A DNA stretch of 64,000 nt. Source: an uncultured Lachnospiraceae bacterium. Its GTDB lineage: Bacteria; Bacillota; Clostridia; Lachnospirales; Lachnospiraceae. Of this stretch, positions 41,867 to 51,084 are shown piece after piece. How positions within the stretch are numbered: the stretch's first letter is position 1; each line of letters starts with the position of its first letter. The DNA lies in the NCBI GenBank assembly GCA_947174505.1, contig CAMWJF010000001.1, positions 62,001 to 126,000 on the forward strand, in the 5' to 3' direction. The translations under genes were made by a program, and so were the position numbers. The notes below the pieces were generated by a model. It did no database searches. It was not told the origin of the DNA and saw only the letters and a list, made by a program, of their open reading frames with translations.

Positions 41867-43198
41867 GTGGGTAGAAATAAAAAAAGGGCTCTGTATCTTT
41901 TCACAGGGCTCCTCATCTTTTTTGGGGGGCTGCTTGCAGTCGGCGGAGTCGGGGTTTATAATGATTCCGAACAATATATTACGATGCATATTCACAGGGA
42001 ACCGCTCTATCCGCTCTATCTGGCCGCATTCCGGGTTGTCTGTGGGGAAGGGTATCTGACGGCGGCGATGGCCGGGCAGGGAATACTTACGGCTGTGGGG
42101 ATCACGGCGCTTGCGGAGTATCTGGCAAGGCGGTTTGGCCTGCGGCTGTGGGAGGAACTTCTGATTGTGGCGCTGCAGCTTTTGCCGCATCTGATTACGC
42201 GGTATGTTTCGGCTCTGAAAATTTTTCTGGAAAATTCGGTGATGAGCGAGGGGCTGTGCATTCCGCTGTTTACCATATTCGTATATTTTCTTTTGCGGAT
42301 GCTTTTCGAGGGGAAAGGGCGCGACGCGGTGTTTGCGCTCCTTTTTGCCTATCTGCTCTCCATGACCAGAGGACAGATGATGACCACGATCCTTCTGTGG
42401 GCGCTTCTTTTTGGGATTCGCGTGATAATGCGAAAAAGATATCGTATGTTATTTATGTGTGTGTCGGCTGTGATCTTTGTTTTCCTTTTGCGTGACCTGA
42501 CGGTGCATGTGTATAACTACGGTGTTACGGGGTATTTTATGGGAAATACCTATGGGCAGGTGAATACGCTGACCAATGTGATGTATGCCTGCGACGAGGA
42601 GGACAGGGAGGTTTTTGAGGAGGGGGATCTGGAGCAGGCCTTTTTCGACTGCTTTTACCGTAAGGCCATGGAGCGGCGGCTGAACTATGTATATGCCGGG
42701 GACGGCTTTGACGAGCGGGCGGCCTATCTGGAAGAAAACCATGATATTCTGAAATTCCAGATTCTGGAGGCAGAGCTGTCAGCCTACTATTTCGGCCTGG
42801 GAGAGGTAGACTATTACGAGCAGAGCAGCATGTCCGATGAGATGGCGGGTAAGATGATAAAGAAGCTTCTTCCGGCCTGCTTCGGACAGTGGCTTTACGA
42901 TTATATCCTGCTGTGCCGGAACGGATTTGTCAGGAGCATCGCCGTGGTGCATCCTCTGGTTAATTTTGCCGCGCTTTTTCTGTATGTGCTGGCGGCCGGG
43001 ATGCTGCTGTGGCAGGTCTGCGTCAGGAGACGGTTTCAGGCGGCGGTTATTATGGGTACGGCGTTATTGTTTATTGCGGCGAATGTGTGCGCCACATCGA
43101 TTACGATTATGTGCCTGTCGCGCTATATGATATATGGTTTTTCCCTGTTTTATACCGCGCTGTATTTATTGTCCCGCGAGATGTGGAAAGGCAGATAA
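41867..43198 (+). CDS. Multi-pass membrane protein of unknown function
   Basis: 443 aa from the GTG at 41867, with a GGGGG run upstream; a GTG at 41855 is in frame too. About nine membrane helices. The first outside loop carries YNDSEQYITMHIHREPLYPLY, with acids and His residues like those of GT-C enzymes, then SALKIFLENSVMSEGLCIPLF and LLSMTRGQMMTT. I recognise no named family, although the D-S-E-Q-Y loop and layout resemble membrane sugar transferases. It lies between a UDP-sugar dehydrogenase and an epimerase, so a glycan role is likely. Confidence 0.68.
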   Translation: MGRNKKRALYLFTGLLIFFGGLLAVGGVGVYNDSEQYITMHIHREPLYPLYLAAFRVVCGEGYLTAAMAGQGILTAVGITALAEYLARRFGLRLWEELLIVALQLLPHLITRYVSALKIFLENSVMSEGLCIPLFTIFVYFLLRMLFEGKGRDAVFALLFAYLLSMTRGQMMTTILLWALLFGIRVIMRKRYRMLFMCVSAVIFVFLLRDLTVHVYNYGVTGYFMGNTYGQVNTLTNVMYACDEEDREVFEEGDLEQAFFDCFYRKAMERRLNYVYAGDGFDERAAYLEENHDILKFQILEAELSAYYFGLGEVDYYEQSSMSDEMAGKMIKKLLPACFGQWLYDYILLCRNGFVRSIAVVHPLVNFAALFLYVLAAGMLLWQVCVRRRFQAAVIMGTALLFIAANVCATSITIMCLSRYMIYGFSLFYTALYLLSREMWKGR

Positions 43199-43293
43199 AT
43201 ATCGTGGTGACGTACGATATTTTCATATCATAACCTGCGCGGAATATCATAAGTTGTTTTGAGTGTGATCAATGATTTGACGAGGAGGAAAAA

Positions 43294-44271
43294 ATGGGCT
43301 ATCAGGACATCAGATTTGAGGAAGGAACGGTATTTCTTGTGACAGGCGGTGCGGGCTTTATCGGCTCAAATCTCTGTGAGGCGCTGCTTGACATGGGGTG
43401 TACCGTGCGCTGTCTGGACGATCTTTCCACGGGAAAATATGAAAACATTGAACACTTTATGGGGAAAGACCGCTTTACCTTCATAGAGGGGGATATCCGG
43501 GATTTTGAGACTTGCGAGTCAGCCTGTGAGGGCGTGGAATATGTGCTGCATCAGGCGGCATGGGGGAGCGTGCCGAGAAGTATGGAGATGCCGGTTCTTT
43601 ATGAGGAGATCAATATCCGGGGTACGCTGAATATGATGGAGGCGGCAACACAGTGCGGGGTGAAAAAGTTTGTCTATGCCTCAAGCTCCTCCGTCTACGG
43701 GGATTCCACAGAGCTTCCCAAGAGAGAGGGGAAGGAGGGGCGTGTAATTTCTCCTTATGCCCTGACCAAGAAGACGGATGAGGAGTATGGGAGACTCTAC
43801 AAGGAGCTGTACGGGCTCGACACTTACGGGCTGCGCTATTTCAATGTATTTGGACGCAGGCAGGACCCGGACGGTGCGTATGCGGCAGTGATTCCCAAAT
43901 TTATCAAACAGCTTCTCCACGGCGAGACACCCACCATCAATGGGGACGGAAGGCAGTCCCGTGATTTTACCTACATTGACAATGTGATAGAGGCAAATCT
44001 GCGCGCCTGCAAGGCGGGCAGTGAAGCGGCGGGGGAGGCCTTTAACATCGGCGCGGGTGGACGGCTGTATCTGACTGATATGTACGAACAGCTCTGCAAG
44101 GCGCTGGGCGTCACGGTGGAGCCGAATTTCGGTCCGCCCAGGGCAGGGGATGTGCGGGACTCCAACGCGGATATCAGCAAGGCGAAAAAAATGCTGGGGT
44201 ATGATCCCTCCTATGATTTTGAGAAGGGGATCGGCCTTGCGATTGACTGGTATCGGGAGTATCTTAAGTGA
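43294..44271 (+). CDS. UDP-N-acetylglucosamine 4-epimerase (WbpP/TviC-like)
   Basis: 325 aa, strong AGGAGG site. SDR-type epimerase: VFLVTGGAGFIGSNLCEALL, DDLSTGK, HQAAWGSVPRSMEMP, YASSSSVYGD and SPYALTKK (catalytic Tyr and Lys), then GLRYFNVFGRRQDPDGAYAAV and DGRQSRDFTYIDNVI. The HQAA.GSVPRS and FGRRQDP segments mark the WbpP subfamily, which interconverts UDP-GlcNAc and UDP-GalNAc or their uronic acids. It partners the dehydrogenase at 40442. Confidence 0.88.
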   Translation: MGYQDIRFEEGTVFLVTGGAGFIGSNLCEALLDMGCTVRCLDDLSTGKYENIEHFMGKDRFTFIEGDIRDFETCESACEGVEYVLHQAAWGSVPRSMEMPVLYEEINIRGTLNMMEAATQCGVKKFVYASSSSVYGDSTELPKREGKEGRVISPYALTKKTDEEYGRLYKELYGLDTYGLRYFNVFGRRQDPDGAYAAVIPKFIKQLLHGETPTINGDGRQSRDFTYIDNVIEANLRACKAGSEAAGEAFNIGAGGRLYLTDMYEQLCKALGVTVEPNFGPPRAGDVRDSNADISKAKKMLGYDPSYDFEKGIGLAIDWYREYLK

Positions 44272-44394
44272 TTGCGAAGCAAAAATCCGTTATGCACGGG
44301 CTTTTTTGAAAGTCTGTTTATGGATGATATATGTACGGCTGGAAGAAGGTTAAGGGGCGTTTTGCAAACGCGGAAAGAAGGGAAAGATAAATAA

Positions 44395-45315
44395 ATGAAA
44401 TACAGAGTAGTCGTGTTCGGGGTGAAAGATACATCCGAGAATATCGTGGATTTTATACAGAGGGAAATCTGCCCTGTGGATCTGGTCATTACGATCAGCC
44501 CGGAGGTGACGAAGAAAAATCAGGTTTCGGGATATAAAGGACTGTCTGTGCTGACGGAAAAGTACGGGATTCCCGTACATGAGGCGGACAGTTATTTTCT
44601 GACGGATGAAAAAACGCAGAAGCTGATGCGGGAGAATACGTTTGACATTGGCATTTCCATGGGATGGCAGCGTCTGATCCCGGCATCTGTGCTGGACTGT
44701 TTCAAACATGGTATTTACGGCTTTCATGGCAACTGCGGCTATCTGCCGTTTGGCAGGGGGCGCTCGCCCCTAAACTGGTCGGTGATTCTGGGGGATACCC
44801 GTTTTAACCTGAATCTGTTCCGTTATGACGAGAAGGCAGACAGCCCCAATGTGTTTGCGACAGAGATGTTTTCCATCACGCCCCACGACGATATCCGCAC
44901 GGCGCAGTACAAGAATATGATCTGCTCGAAACGGCTGATCCGTAAGCTACTTACCGCCTATGAGAGCGGGCATATCGAGATCCGCAGGGATTCCAGGGAT
45001 TTCGATTCCTGGTATGAGAAGCGCACGGCGGCGGACGGGAAAATTGATTTTCATAAAAGAACACGCGATATTTATAATCTGATCCGCGGTGTGGCGGCGC
45101 CCTTTCCGGGCGCGTTTGCCTACTGTAGAGAGCAGGAGGTGCGGGTCTGGGAGGCGCATCCTTTTGATGAGATGATTGACTTTTCGGCTTATGCGCCGGG
45201 TGAGGTGATCGATGTATTTGACGGGAGACCCGTGGTGCGCACGGTGGACGGGTCGTTGTTGATCGACCGCTATGAGAGTAGTCTGGTGTTGGAGGCGGGA
45301 GATATTTTGGTGTAG
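44395..45315 (+). CDS. Formyltransferase-like enzyme, atypical active site
   Basis: 306 aa. The fold resembles methionyl-tRNA and sugar formyltransferases: an N-terminal domain with VVVFGVKDTSENIV, catalytic region GFHGNCGYLPFGRGRSPLNW (His at about residue 111), an Asp near residues 145-149, and a C-terminal domain with RDIYNLIRGVAAPFPGAFAY as in sugar formyltransferases. The Asn normally two residues before the His is Gly here. It probably N-formylates an amino sugar using formyl-tetrahydrofolate; the PglE- or WecE-type 4-amino sugar is a natural substrate. The changed residue leaves activity uncertain. Confidence 0.75.
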   Translation: MKYRVVVFGVKDTSENIVDFIQREICPVDLVITISPEVTKKNQVSGYKGLSVLTEKYGIPVHEADSYFLTDEKTQKLMRENTFDIGISMGWQRLIPASVLDCFKHGIYGFHGNCGYLPFGRGRSPLNWSVILGDTRFNLNLFRYDEKADSPNVFATEMFSITPHDDIRTAQYKNMICSKRLIRKLLTAYESGHIEIRRDSRDFDSWYEKRTAADGKIDFHKRTRDIYNLIRGVAAPFPGAFAYCREQEVRVWEAHPFDEMIDFSAYAPGEVIDVFDGRPVVRTVDGSLLIDRYESSLVLEAGDILV

Positions 45316-45386
45316 GCCTACAGACTTAGAGCCGGGCGTTTGGCAGTCTGGTGTGGAAGCGCCCGGAAACTCAGGAAGGACAGGAT

Positions 45387-46604
45387 ATGGCGAAACCGAT
45401 ACATGTGCTGCACGTGCTTGGCGGGGTGGGGCTTGGCGGCGCGGAAAGCCGCATTATGGACCTTTACAGGCAGATGGACCGTGAGGAGATTCAGTTTGAC
45501 TTTTTGATACATGATTCCGATGTGAAGAACGGCTTTCGGGAAGTGGGACAGACTGACGGCGATGCGGCGTCACAGGAAAAAAATGACGGATATGTCAGAA
45601 AACCGCAGTTTTACGATGAGGAAATACAGGCTATGGGAGGACATATTTATGCACTCCCGAAGTTTAAGGTATATAATTATTTCTCTTACAGAAAGGCGGT
45701 AAAGGCCTTTTTTGCGGCGCACAGGGAATTCCGGGTGGTACAGGGGCATATGACCAGTACGGCAGGAATCTATCTGCCTGTTGCGAAGAAGGCCGGAGTG
45801 CCTGTTGTGGCAGCCCATGCCAGAAACGCGGGCGTGGTGAAGGGATTAAAGGGATTTGCAACCCGGTTTTTCAGACGGGGACTTGCGAAAAAGGCGGACT
45901 TTTGTTTTGCCTGTTCCGTGCTTGCGGGGCAGGATGTATTCGGTGAGACGGCCATGAAAGCGGGGCAGGTCAAAGTTATTTACAATGCCATTGACGTGGG
46001 CAGATTTACCTATGATGAGAAAGTGCGGCAGGAGGTGCGGGCGCAGCTCGGTATCGGAGGGGAGCTTGTGCTCGGGCATGTGGGCAGGTTTGAATATCAG
46101 AAAAATCACCCCTATCTGCTGGATGTCTTTGCAGCGGTATGTAGGGAAAAGCCGGACGCCCGTCTGCTTCTTCTGGGAGAAGGAGAGGACAGGCCAGCCA
46201 TGGAGGAAAAATGCAGGCGGCTTGGCATTGCGGACCGGGTGAGCTTTCTGGGAAACCGCAGGGACGCCGAGCGGTTTTATCAGGCGATGGATTGTTTTCT
46301 TCTGCCGTCCTTTTTCGAGGGACTGCCGGGTGTGCTGGTAGAAGCGCAGGCGGCGGGACTTTGCTGCATGGTGTCGGATACCGTCACAAGGGAAGCGAAA
46401 GCCACGGATCTGGTCACTTATCTGAGCATAGAGGAGCCTCCCGCGCGCTGGGCGGAGGAAATCTTAAAGCGGGCAGCGTATACCCGCAGGGATACGGCGC
46501 AGGAGCTGCGGGAAGCGGGCTTTGACGTGCGCACACAGGCGCAGGGGTACAGGCGGTTTTATCTGGGCGAAGGTGCGGCGTCCAAAAGAAGCGGGGAGCT
46601 GTAG
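45387..46604 (+). CDS. GT4 family glycosyltransferase
   Basis: 405 aa from the ATG at 45387 (AGGAAGGA upstream). GT-B enzyme: HVLHVLGGVGLGGAESRIMDLY at the start, QGHMTSTAGIYLPVAKKAGV, a VIYNAIDVGRF linker, and GHVGRFEYQKNHPYLLDVF with PSFFEGLPGVLVEAQAAGL in the C-terminal donor-binding domain. Members of this branch act in exopolysaccharide synthesis (EpsF-like). The donor is not predictable. It starts a run of three GT4 genes. Confidence 0.87.
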   Translation: MAKPIHVLHVLGGVGLGGAESRIMDLYRQMDREEIQFDFLIHDSDVKNGFREVGQTDGDAASQEKNDGYVRKPQFYDEEIQAMGGHIYALPKFKVYNYFSYRKAVKAFFAAHREFRVVQGHMTSTAGIYLPVAKKAGVPVVAAHARNAGVVKGLKGFATRFFRRGLAKKADFCFACSVLAGQDVFGETAMKAGQVKVIYNAIDVGRFTYDEKVRQEVRAQLGIGGELVLGHVGRFEYQKNHPYLLDVFAAVCREKPDARLLLLGEGEDRPAMEEKCRRLGIADRVSFLGNRRDAERFYQAMDCFLLPSFFEGLPGVLVEAQAAGLCCMVSDTVTREAKATDLVTYLSIEEPPARWAEEILKRAAYTRRDTAQELREAGFDVRTQAQGYRRFYLGEGAASKRSGEL

Positions 46605-46649
46605 GGAAGCAAATACCGCGTGAATGCATGAAACGGAGTCGGTAAGTAT

Positions 46650-47765
46650 ATGAAAAAGTTGTTATTAATCGTGCCGTCCCTGCATCAGGGCGGTTCGGAA
46701 AAAGTATGTGCAATGACGGCTGTTATTTTAAAACCTTATTTCGATGTGCAGATTGCCATTTTTGATTCCCAAAACATAGATTTCGACGTGGAGGACATTC
46801 CCGTTGCAGATCTTGGTCTGCCCAGCCGGCCGGGAAAGCTTGCCAAGGTTCTCAATGTGTGCAGGCGGGGGTGGCGGCTTTACCGCCTGAAGAAAAAGGA
46901 GCAGATTGATATCGCCTACAGTATGGGTCCTACGGCCAACTTGGCTCATGTGTTTTCGCGGCTGTTTCCGCAGGGAAAGAGAGCAAAATGCTGGCTCGGC
47001 GTGATGAGTTATATGGATATGGACAGCTCCTGGCTGGGGCTTTTCTGTAAAAAGTCCGACAGACTTCTGTGCTGTTCGGAGACGCTGCGGGGGATGATCG
47101 AAAAGAAGTATGGCTGCGACCATACATACACCCTGCAAGGGTTTTTTGATATCGCGCAGATTCGGGCGCGCGCGGAGGAGGGGGAGGCGCAGCTTCCCTG
47201 GCAGGACGGCCGCGTTATTGTCTCCATGGGCAGGGAGGATGTGGTCAAGGGCTTCTGGCATCTGCTGAAAATCTTTTCGCTGGTGCACAGGGAGCTTCCC
47301 GATACGAAGCTGCTCATTATCGGCAAGGGGGAATTTACGGCGTATCGGAAACTGGCGGCCGATCTGGGCATTGCGGAGGCAGTGCATTTTGCAGGATTGC
47401 AGAAAAATCCGTATCCGTACTTGAAGAAGGGCGCACTCTATCTGCTGACTTCCTATTGGGAGGGATTTCCCAATGCGCTGGTGGAGGCGATGGCGATGGG
47501 GCTTCCAGCGGTAGCCACGGACTGTATGACCGGACCTGCGGAGATTTTTGACGGAAAATACGGCGTTCTGGTGCCGAATATGGGAAAGGACCCGGATATG
47601 GACGCTTCCCATATAGAGGAGGAAGAGAAAAATACGGCAGCCCGGGTGGCTTCGCTTTTGGAAAATGAGGAGGAGCTGGCGCGCTACAGCAAACTGTCGG
47701 TGGAGCGGGCGGGCGTCTTTTCCAAGGAGACATATATCCGCAAGATTCGGGAATGGTCAGAGTGA
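46650..47765 (+). CDS. GT4 family glycosyltransferase
   Basis: 371 aa. LLLIVPSLHQGGSEKVCAM opening, VSMGREDVVKGFWHLLKIF, LYLLTSYWEGFPNALVEAMA and TDCMTGPAEIF. The layout and the SYWEGFPNALVEAM segment resemble PglH/PglJ-type GalNAc transferases. The stop codon is part of the 5' arm of the next structured repeat. Related to the genes at 47895 and 61316 but not a recent copy. Confidence 0.87.
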   Translation: MKKLLLIVPSLHQGGSEKVCAMTAVILKPYFDVQIAIFDSQNIDFDVEDIPVADLGLPSRPGKLAKVLNVCRRGWRLYRLKKKEQIDIAYSMGPTANLAHVFSRLFPQGKRAKCWLGVMSYMDMDSSWLGLFCKKSDRLLCCSETLRGMIEKKYGCDHTYTLQGFFDIAQIRARAEEGEAQLPWQDGRVIVSMGREDVVKGFWHLLKIFSLVHRELPDTKLLIIGKGEFTAYRKLAADLGIAEAVHFAGLQKNPYPYLKKGALYLLTSYWEGFPNALVEAMAMGLPAVATDCMTGPAEIFDGKYGVLVPNMGKDPDMDASHIEEEEKNTAARVASLLENEEELARYSKLSVERAGVFSKETYIRKIREWSE

Positions 47766-47855
47766 GACGTACTTCTAAAGACGCCCCGCCATAGGACGGG
47801 GCGCCGGGAAGTACTAAGGCTCACTCGGGAGAATGCCGGGAAATCGGCATTCTCC
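47760..47855 (+). repeat. Structured intergenic repeat, copy 4 (type 1)
   Basis: GAGTGAG (47760-47766, including the TGA stop) pairs with CTCACTC (47820-47826). GTACTTC (47769-47775) pairs with GAAGTAC (47808-47814). The inner hairpin is GCCCCG-CC/GG-A-CGGGGC (47783-47802). The final hairpin is GGAGAATGCC/GGCATTCTCC (47828-47855), ten perfect pairs. Relative to copy 1 both arms change together (AGAACTTC to GTACTTC, with matching partners), which is covariation. Confidence 0.78.
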
Positions 47856-47894
47856 GCGATTAAAATTTCGCGTAACTGTGGTGTGGAGGTAAAT

Positions 47895-49019
47895 ATGACA
47901 CGGAAGATTGCGTTTCACTTGAATTGTCTGGAACAGGGCGGTGCGGAGCGGGTGGTGTCGAATCTGTCCAACCGCTTTGTGCAGAACGGATATGAGGTGC
48001 TTGTCGCTACGGAGTGGCAGGGCGAGGACGAATTTTGGATCGACGAGAGGGTGCGGCGTGTGCATGTGGGGCTGCGGCCCGGGGACGAGAAGAAAAACCG
48101 CCTGACCCAGTTTTTCCTGCGGATCCGCTATTTGAAGCAGTTTTTAAAGAAGGAAAAGCCGGATATTCTGATACCGTTTGCCAGAAAGGCGCTGTATCGG
48201 GGGCTGACCGCAGCTTTTTTTATGAAGATCCCGGTGCTGATTTCCATACGCACAGACCCGGTGGGACATTATGACAGACCCTTTGATAAGGTGCAGATTC
48301 CCTTTTTGTTTCCGAGAGCGGACGGCTGTGTTTTCCAGACGGAAGGGGCGAGGGAGTTCTTCGCGCCCAGACTACAGAAAAATTCGCGCATTATCCTAAA
48401 TCCGCTGAATCCCAAATACATCGGCGTGCCGGAGCCGGAGAAACGGACGAAAACGGTGGTGCAGTCGGGGCGGCTGGTGGATTTCAAAAATCAGGTCATG
48501 CTGATCCGGGCTTTCCATGAAGTGCATAAAAAGCACCCGGACTATGATCTGAAAATATACGGCAGGGATACGGAGGATGGCACGAAGGAGCTTCTGGAGA
48601 AAACGATAGAGGAGCTGCGGGCGCAGGATTATGTGCATCTGATGGGCGCCAGCGACAGTCTGGAAAAACAGCTTCCGGATGCGGCGCTCTTTGCTTTCAG
48701 CTCGGACTGGGAGGGACTGCCGAATGCCCTGATGGAGGCGATGGCGCTGGGACTGCCTATTGTGGCGACGGACTGCCCCTGCGGTGGCCCCCGCACGATT
48801 ATGACCAATGAGGTAGACGGTCTGCTGATTCCCATCAAGAACCAGAAGGCGATGGAGGAGGGCATCAACCGGCTGATCGAGGATCCGGCGCTGGCCGAAA
48901 GACTTGGGCGGAATGCCAGAAAGATCGCGGAAAGAGCCAACGATGAGGCAATCTACGGACAGTGGCGGGATTATATTGAGGAAGTGTGTGAAGAATACAG
49001 CAGGAAGCATAAGGGCTGA
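47895..49019 (+). CDS. GT4 family glycosyltransferase
   Basis: 374 aa from the ATG at 47895 (GGAGGT upstream; GTG 47883 also in frame). IAFHLNCLEQGGAERVVSNLSN opening, SIRTDPVGHYDRPFDKVQ, GCVFQTEGAREFF, VQSGRLVDFKNQVMLIRAF, and SSDWEGLPNALMEAMALGLP with ATDCPCGGPRTI. This branch (QTEGAREFF plus TDCPCGGPR) is common in Firmicute capsule loci. The gene at 61316 has the same plan (GGAERVFVNLA, QTERSRSFF). Donor unknown. Confidence 0.88.
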   Translation: MTRKIAFHLNCLEQGGAERVVSNLSNRFVQNGYEVLVATEWQGEDEFWIDERVRRVHVGLRPGDEKKNRLTQFFLRIRYLKQFLKKEKPDILIPFARKALYRGLTAAFFMKIPVLISIRTDPVGHYDRPFDKVQIPFLFPRADGCVFQTEGAREFFAPRLQKNSRIILNPLNPKYIGVPEPEKRTKTVVQSGRLVDFKNQVMLIRAFHEVHKKHPDYDLKIYGRDTEDGTKELLEKTIEELRAQDYVHLMGASDSLEKQLPDAALFAFSSDWEGLPNALMEAMALGLPIVATDCPCGGPRTIMTNEVDGLLIPIKNQKAMEEGINRLIEDPALAERLGRNARKIAERANDEAIYGQWRDYIEEVCEEYSRKHKG

Positions 49020-49198
49020 CGGTGGTTGCCTGAGCGGCTGATGGAAGAGCAGGATGGCAGAGGAAACGAGGCGGTCATTCGGCGCGGGATGCTGCTTCAA
49101 AAGCAGATGCCGGCAGGAGCGGGAAGAGAAGCCGCAGCCGGAAAAAGGATGACAGGGAATGCGAAGCGCGGAGAGCGGTGGAGCATGGAGGATAACGC

Positions 49199-50959
49199 AT
49201 GGGACTTAATCGGGATATAAAAATACAACGCCCCACGGGACGCAGGCTCCTGCTTCTGGTTCCCTTTGCCCTCTGTTATGCCTGTTTTGTCGTGCTGGGG
49301 GACTGGCAGGGCTCAGTGGATTACAGCAATGCGCAGAATCTGGGACGCCTTGTGCTCTGGGCGGCGGGAAGCTTTGCCGTGCTGCTTGCGGCGGGCTTTC
49401 TTCTGGAGAACTGGGCGGTTCTGGCGGAGTGTCTGCCGTCTGGTGTGCAGGCACTTTATAACAGACTGTTTCCGCCGAGGAAGAGCCGACAGGGACACTG
49501 GTGGATCTGGCTTCTCTTTTCCCTGCTGTGTCTTTTGAGTTATCTGCCATACTATCTTATGTATTATCCGACATGGTTTAACAACGATGCGGTGTGGCAG
49601 ATGGAGCAGGCGCTTGGCATGGCGGCAAAGTCCAATCATCACCCCTATTTCCACACGCTCATCATCAAAGTGTTCCTGACAGTGGGCTATGGTCTTTTTC
49701 ATGACTATACGGCGGCGGTGGCTCTCTATACGTATTTTCAGATGGCGCTCACGGCGGCGGTATTCGGGTTTTATCTGTATCTTTTGTACCGGCGGGGCAC
49801 AAGACTTCTTTGGCTTGTCCTTGCGGTATTTTTCTATGCCCTTCTTCCCATCAACGGGATGTTCAGTATCTGCATGGGCAAGGACGCCTGGTTTACGGCG
49901 GCTTTTCTCCTATTCATATGGGCGGTAAAAAACTGTGACGGACGGACAACGGCTTTGATCCGTGCTGATGAGCAGGAGAAGGATTCAGGGACGTCCGGCG
50001 GACGACGGTGGCTCCTGCTTTTTGGTACGGGGCTGTCGGTCTGCCTGCTTCGGAGCAATGGTATTTTTGTCTTTTTGGGGACTGCTTTTCTGCTGATCCT
50101 GCGGCAGCTTCTGGCAGGAAGAAAGACAGGCGGAGCCGGCGGGCTCAGCGTGGGGGGCGGGAAAAGCGGCGGAAAATATCAGGCCTATGAGTCCCGGGAG
50201 AGACAGGGCATGTATTTGGCGGTGGCATCGGTGCTGGCCTGCTATCTGCTCTGGCAGGGGCCGGTTTTGAGTGCGCTCCGTGTGGCGCCGCCGGATACCA
50301 TCGAGAGCCTGACCATGCCAACCCAGCATCTGCTCTGTACCTATGTCAGAGGCGGAAATCTCAGGGAGGAGGAAGTGGAGATGCTGGAAGCGGTAGTACC
50401 GCTGGAGCAGATTGACGACTATTACAATCCCTACTTGTTTGATATGACAAAAAATTATATACGCGAGCACGGCCGCCAGCAGATCATTGCGGATAACAAG
50501 GGGGCGTATGCAGAGCTCTGGCTGAAAGCGGGGCTTCGCAATCCCATGCTTTATCTGGAGGCGGAGATCAGGCAGACGGCAGGATATTACGCGTTACATA
50601 TTCCCCATGACCAGATTCTTTACAGCGAATATTTTATGGTAGATAATCCCTTTGGCATTGAGAATGAGAGGAAGGTTTTCAGCTATGACATGGGTCTGGC
50701 CATGGGCGAGTTCCTGCAGTGGTTTCAGACGTTTTACAACAGGGTATGGAGTCTGGGAATGAATACGTGGCTGCTGCTGTTCGCGCTTGCGTGCGCGCTT
50801 TACAGGAAGCGGCGGGCGATTGCGTTTGCGCCCTGTGTGATGCTTCTGGGGAGTCTGCTGTTGGCGACGCCTGTGTACAATGAGTTCCGCTATGCGTACG
50901 GGGTGTTTGTGGCGCTGCCGTTTTTGTTCAGTGTCGCGTTTGGGCGGGAGGCTGGATGA
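49199..50959 (+). CDS. Multi-pass membrane protein, DUF6020-like, paralogue of 26322 protein
   Basis: 586 aa, ATG after GGAGG. About 12 helices. Shared motifs with the 26322 protein: YYPTWFNNDAVWQME, then SNHHPYFHTLIIKV, then CMGKDAWFTAAFLLF, in the same order and spacing. The ~100 residues between helices in the middle contain a glycine-rich cytoplasmic stretch (GGAGGLSVGGGKSGG). The 179-base gap before it shows no promoter, terminator or repeat that I can support. Probably a GT-C-like enzyme or glycan-assembly protein. Confidence 0.72.
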   Translation: MGLNRDIKIQRPTGRRLLLLVPFALCYACFVVLGDWQGSVDYSNAQNLGRLVLWAAGSFAVLLAAGFLLENWAVLAECLPSGVQALYNRLFPPRKSRQGHWWIWLLFSLLCLLSYLPYYLMYYPTWFNNDAVWQMEQALGMAAKSNHHPYFHTLIIKVFLTVGYGLFHDYTAAVALYTYFQMALTAAVFGFYLYLLYRRGTRLLWLVLAVFFYALLPINGMFSICMGKDAWFTAAFLLFIWAVKNCDGRTTALIRADEQEKDSGTSGGRRWLLLFGTGLSVCLLRSNGIFVFLGTAFLLILRQLLAGRKTGGAGGLSVGGGKSGGKYQAYESRERQGMYLAVASVLACYLLWQGPVLSALRVAPPDTIESLTMPTQHLLCTYVRGGNLREEEVEMLEAVVPLEQIDDYYNPYLFDMTKNYIREHGRQQIIADNKGAYAELWLKAGLRNPMLYLEAEIRQTAGYYALHIPHDQILYSEYFMVDNPFGIENERKVFSYDMGLAMGEFLQWFQTFYNRVWSLGMNTWLLLFALACALYRKRRAIAFAPCVMLLGSLLLATPVYNEFRYAYGVFVALPFLFSVAFGREAG

Positions 50960-51034
50960 AAAGTTGACATGAAATATGCTGACGAACAGGATATGAATAT
51001 AGGGGAAGTAGAAATTTAATAATTTAAGGGTATA

Positions 51035-51063
51035 TTGTTCATTTGATATAGACGTAGTATGAT
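51035..51063 (+). promoter_or_regulatory. Promoter of the dlt-like operon
   Basis: TTGTTC at 51035-51040, 17-base spacer, TATGAT at 51058-51063, in an AT-rich gap between the membrane-protein gene and the SGNH gene. The start codon follows 21 bases after the -10. It suggests the 51.1-56.6 kb genes form an operon of their own. Confidence 0.6.
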
Positions 51064-51084
51064 AAAAAACTTGCGAGGTTACGA

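Noticed and set aside
44272-44394. Possible terminator before the formyltransferase gene
   Set aside because: A T-run is present at about 44300, but no stable stem precedes it. A GCGTTT/AAACGC stem nearby has no T-run.
49020-49198. Possible small gene in the gap before the 49199 membrane protein
   Set aside because: The 64-codon frame at 49026 overlaps the next start, shows no family match, and has a low-complexity basic composition. I see no regulatory signal in this gap either.
50964-50997. TTGACA downstream of the 49199 gene as a promoter
   Set aside because: No -10 lies at 16-18 bases; the nearest TATGAA is 22 bases away. The promoter at 51035 is better placed.
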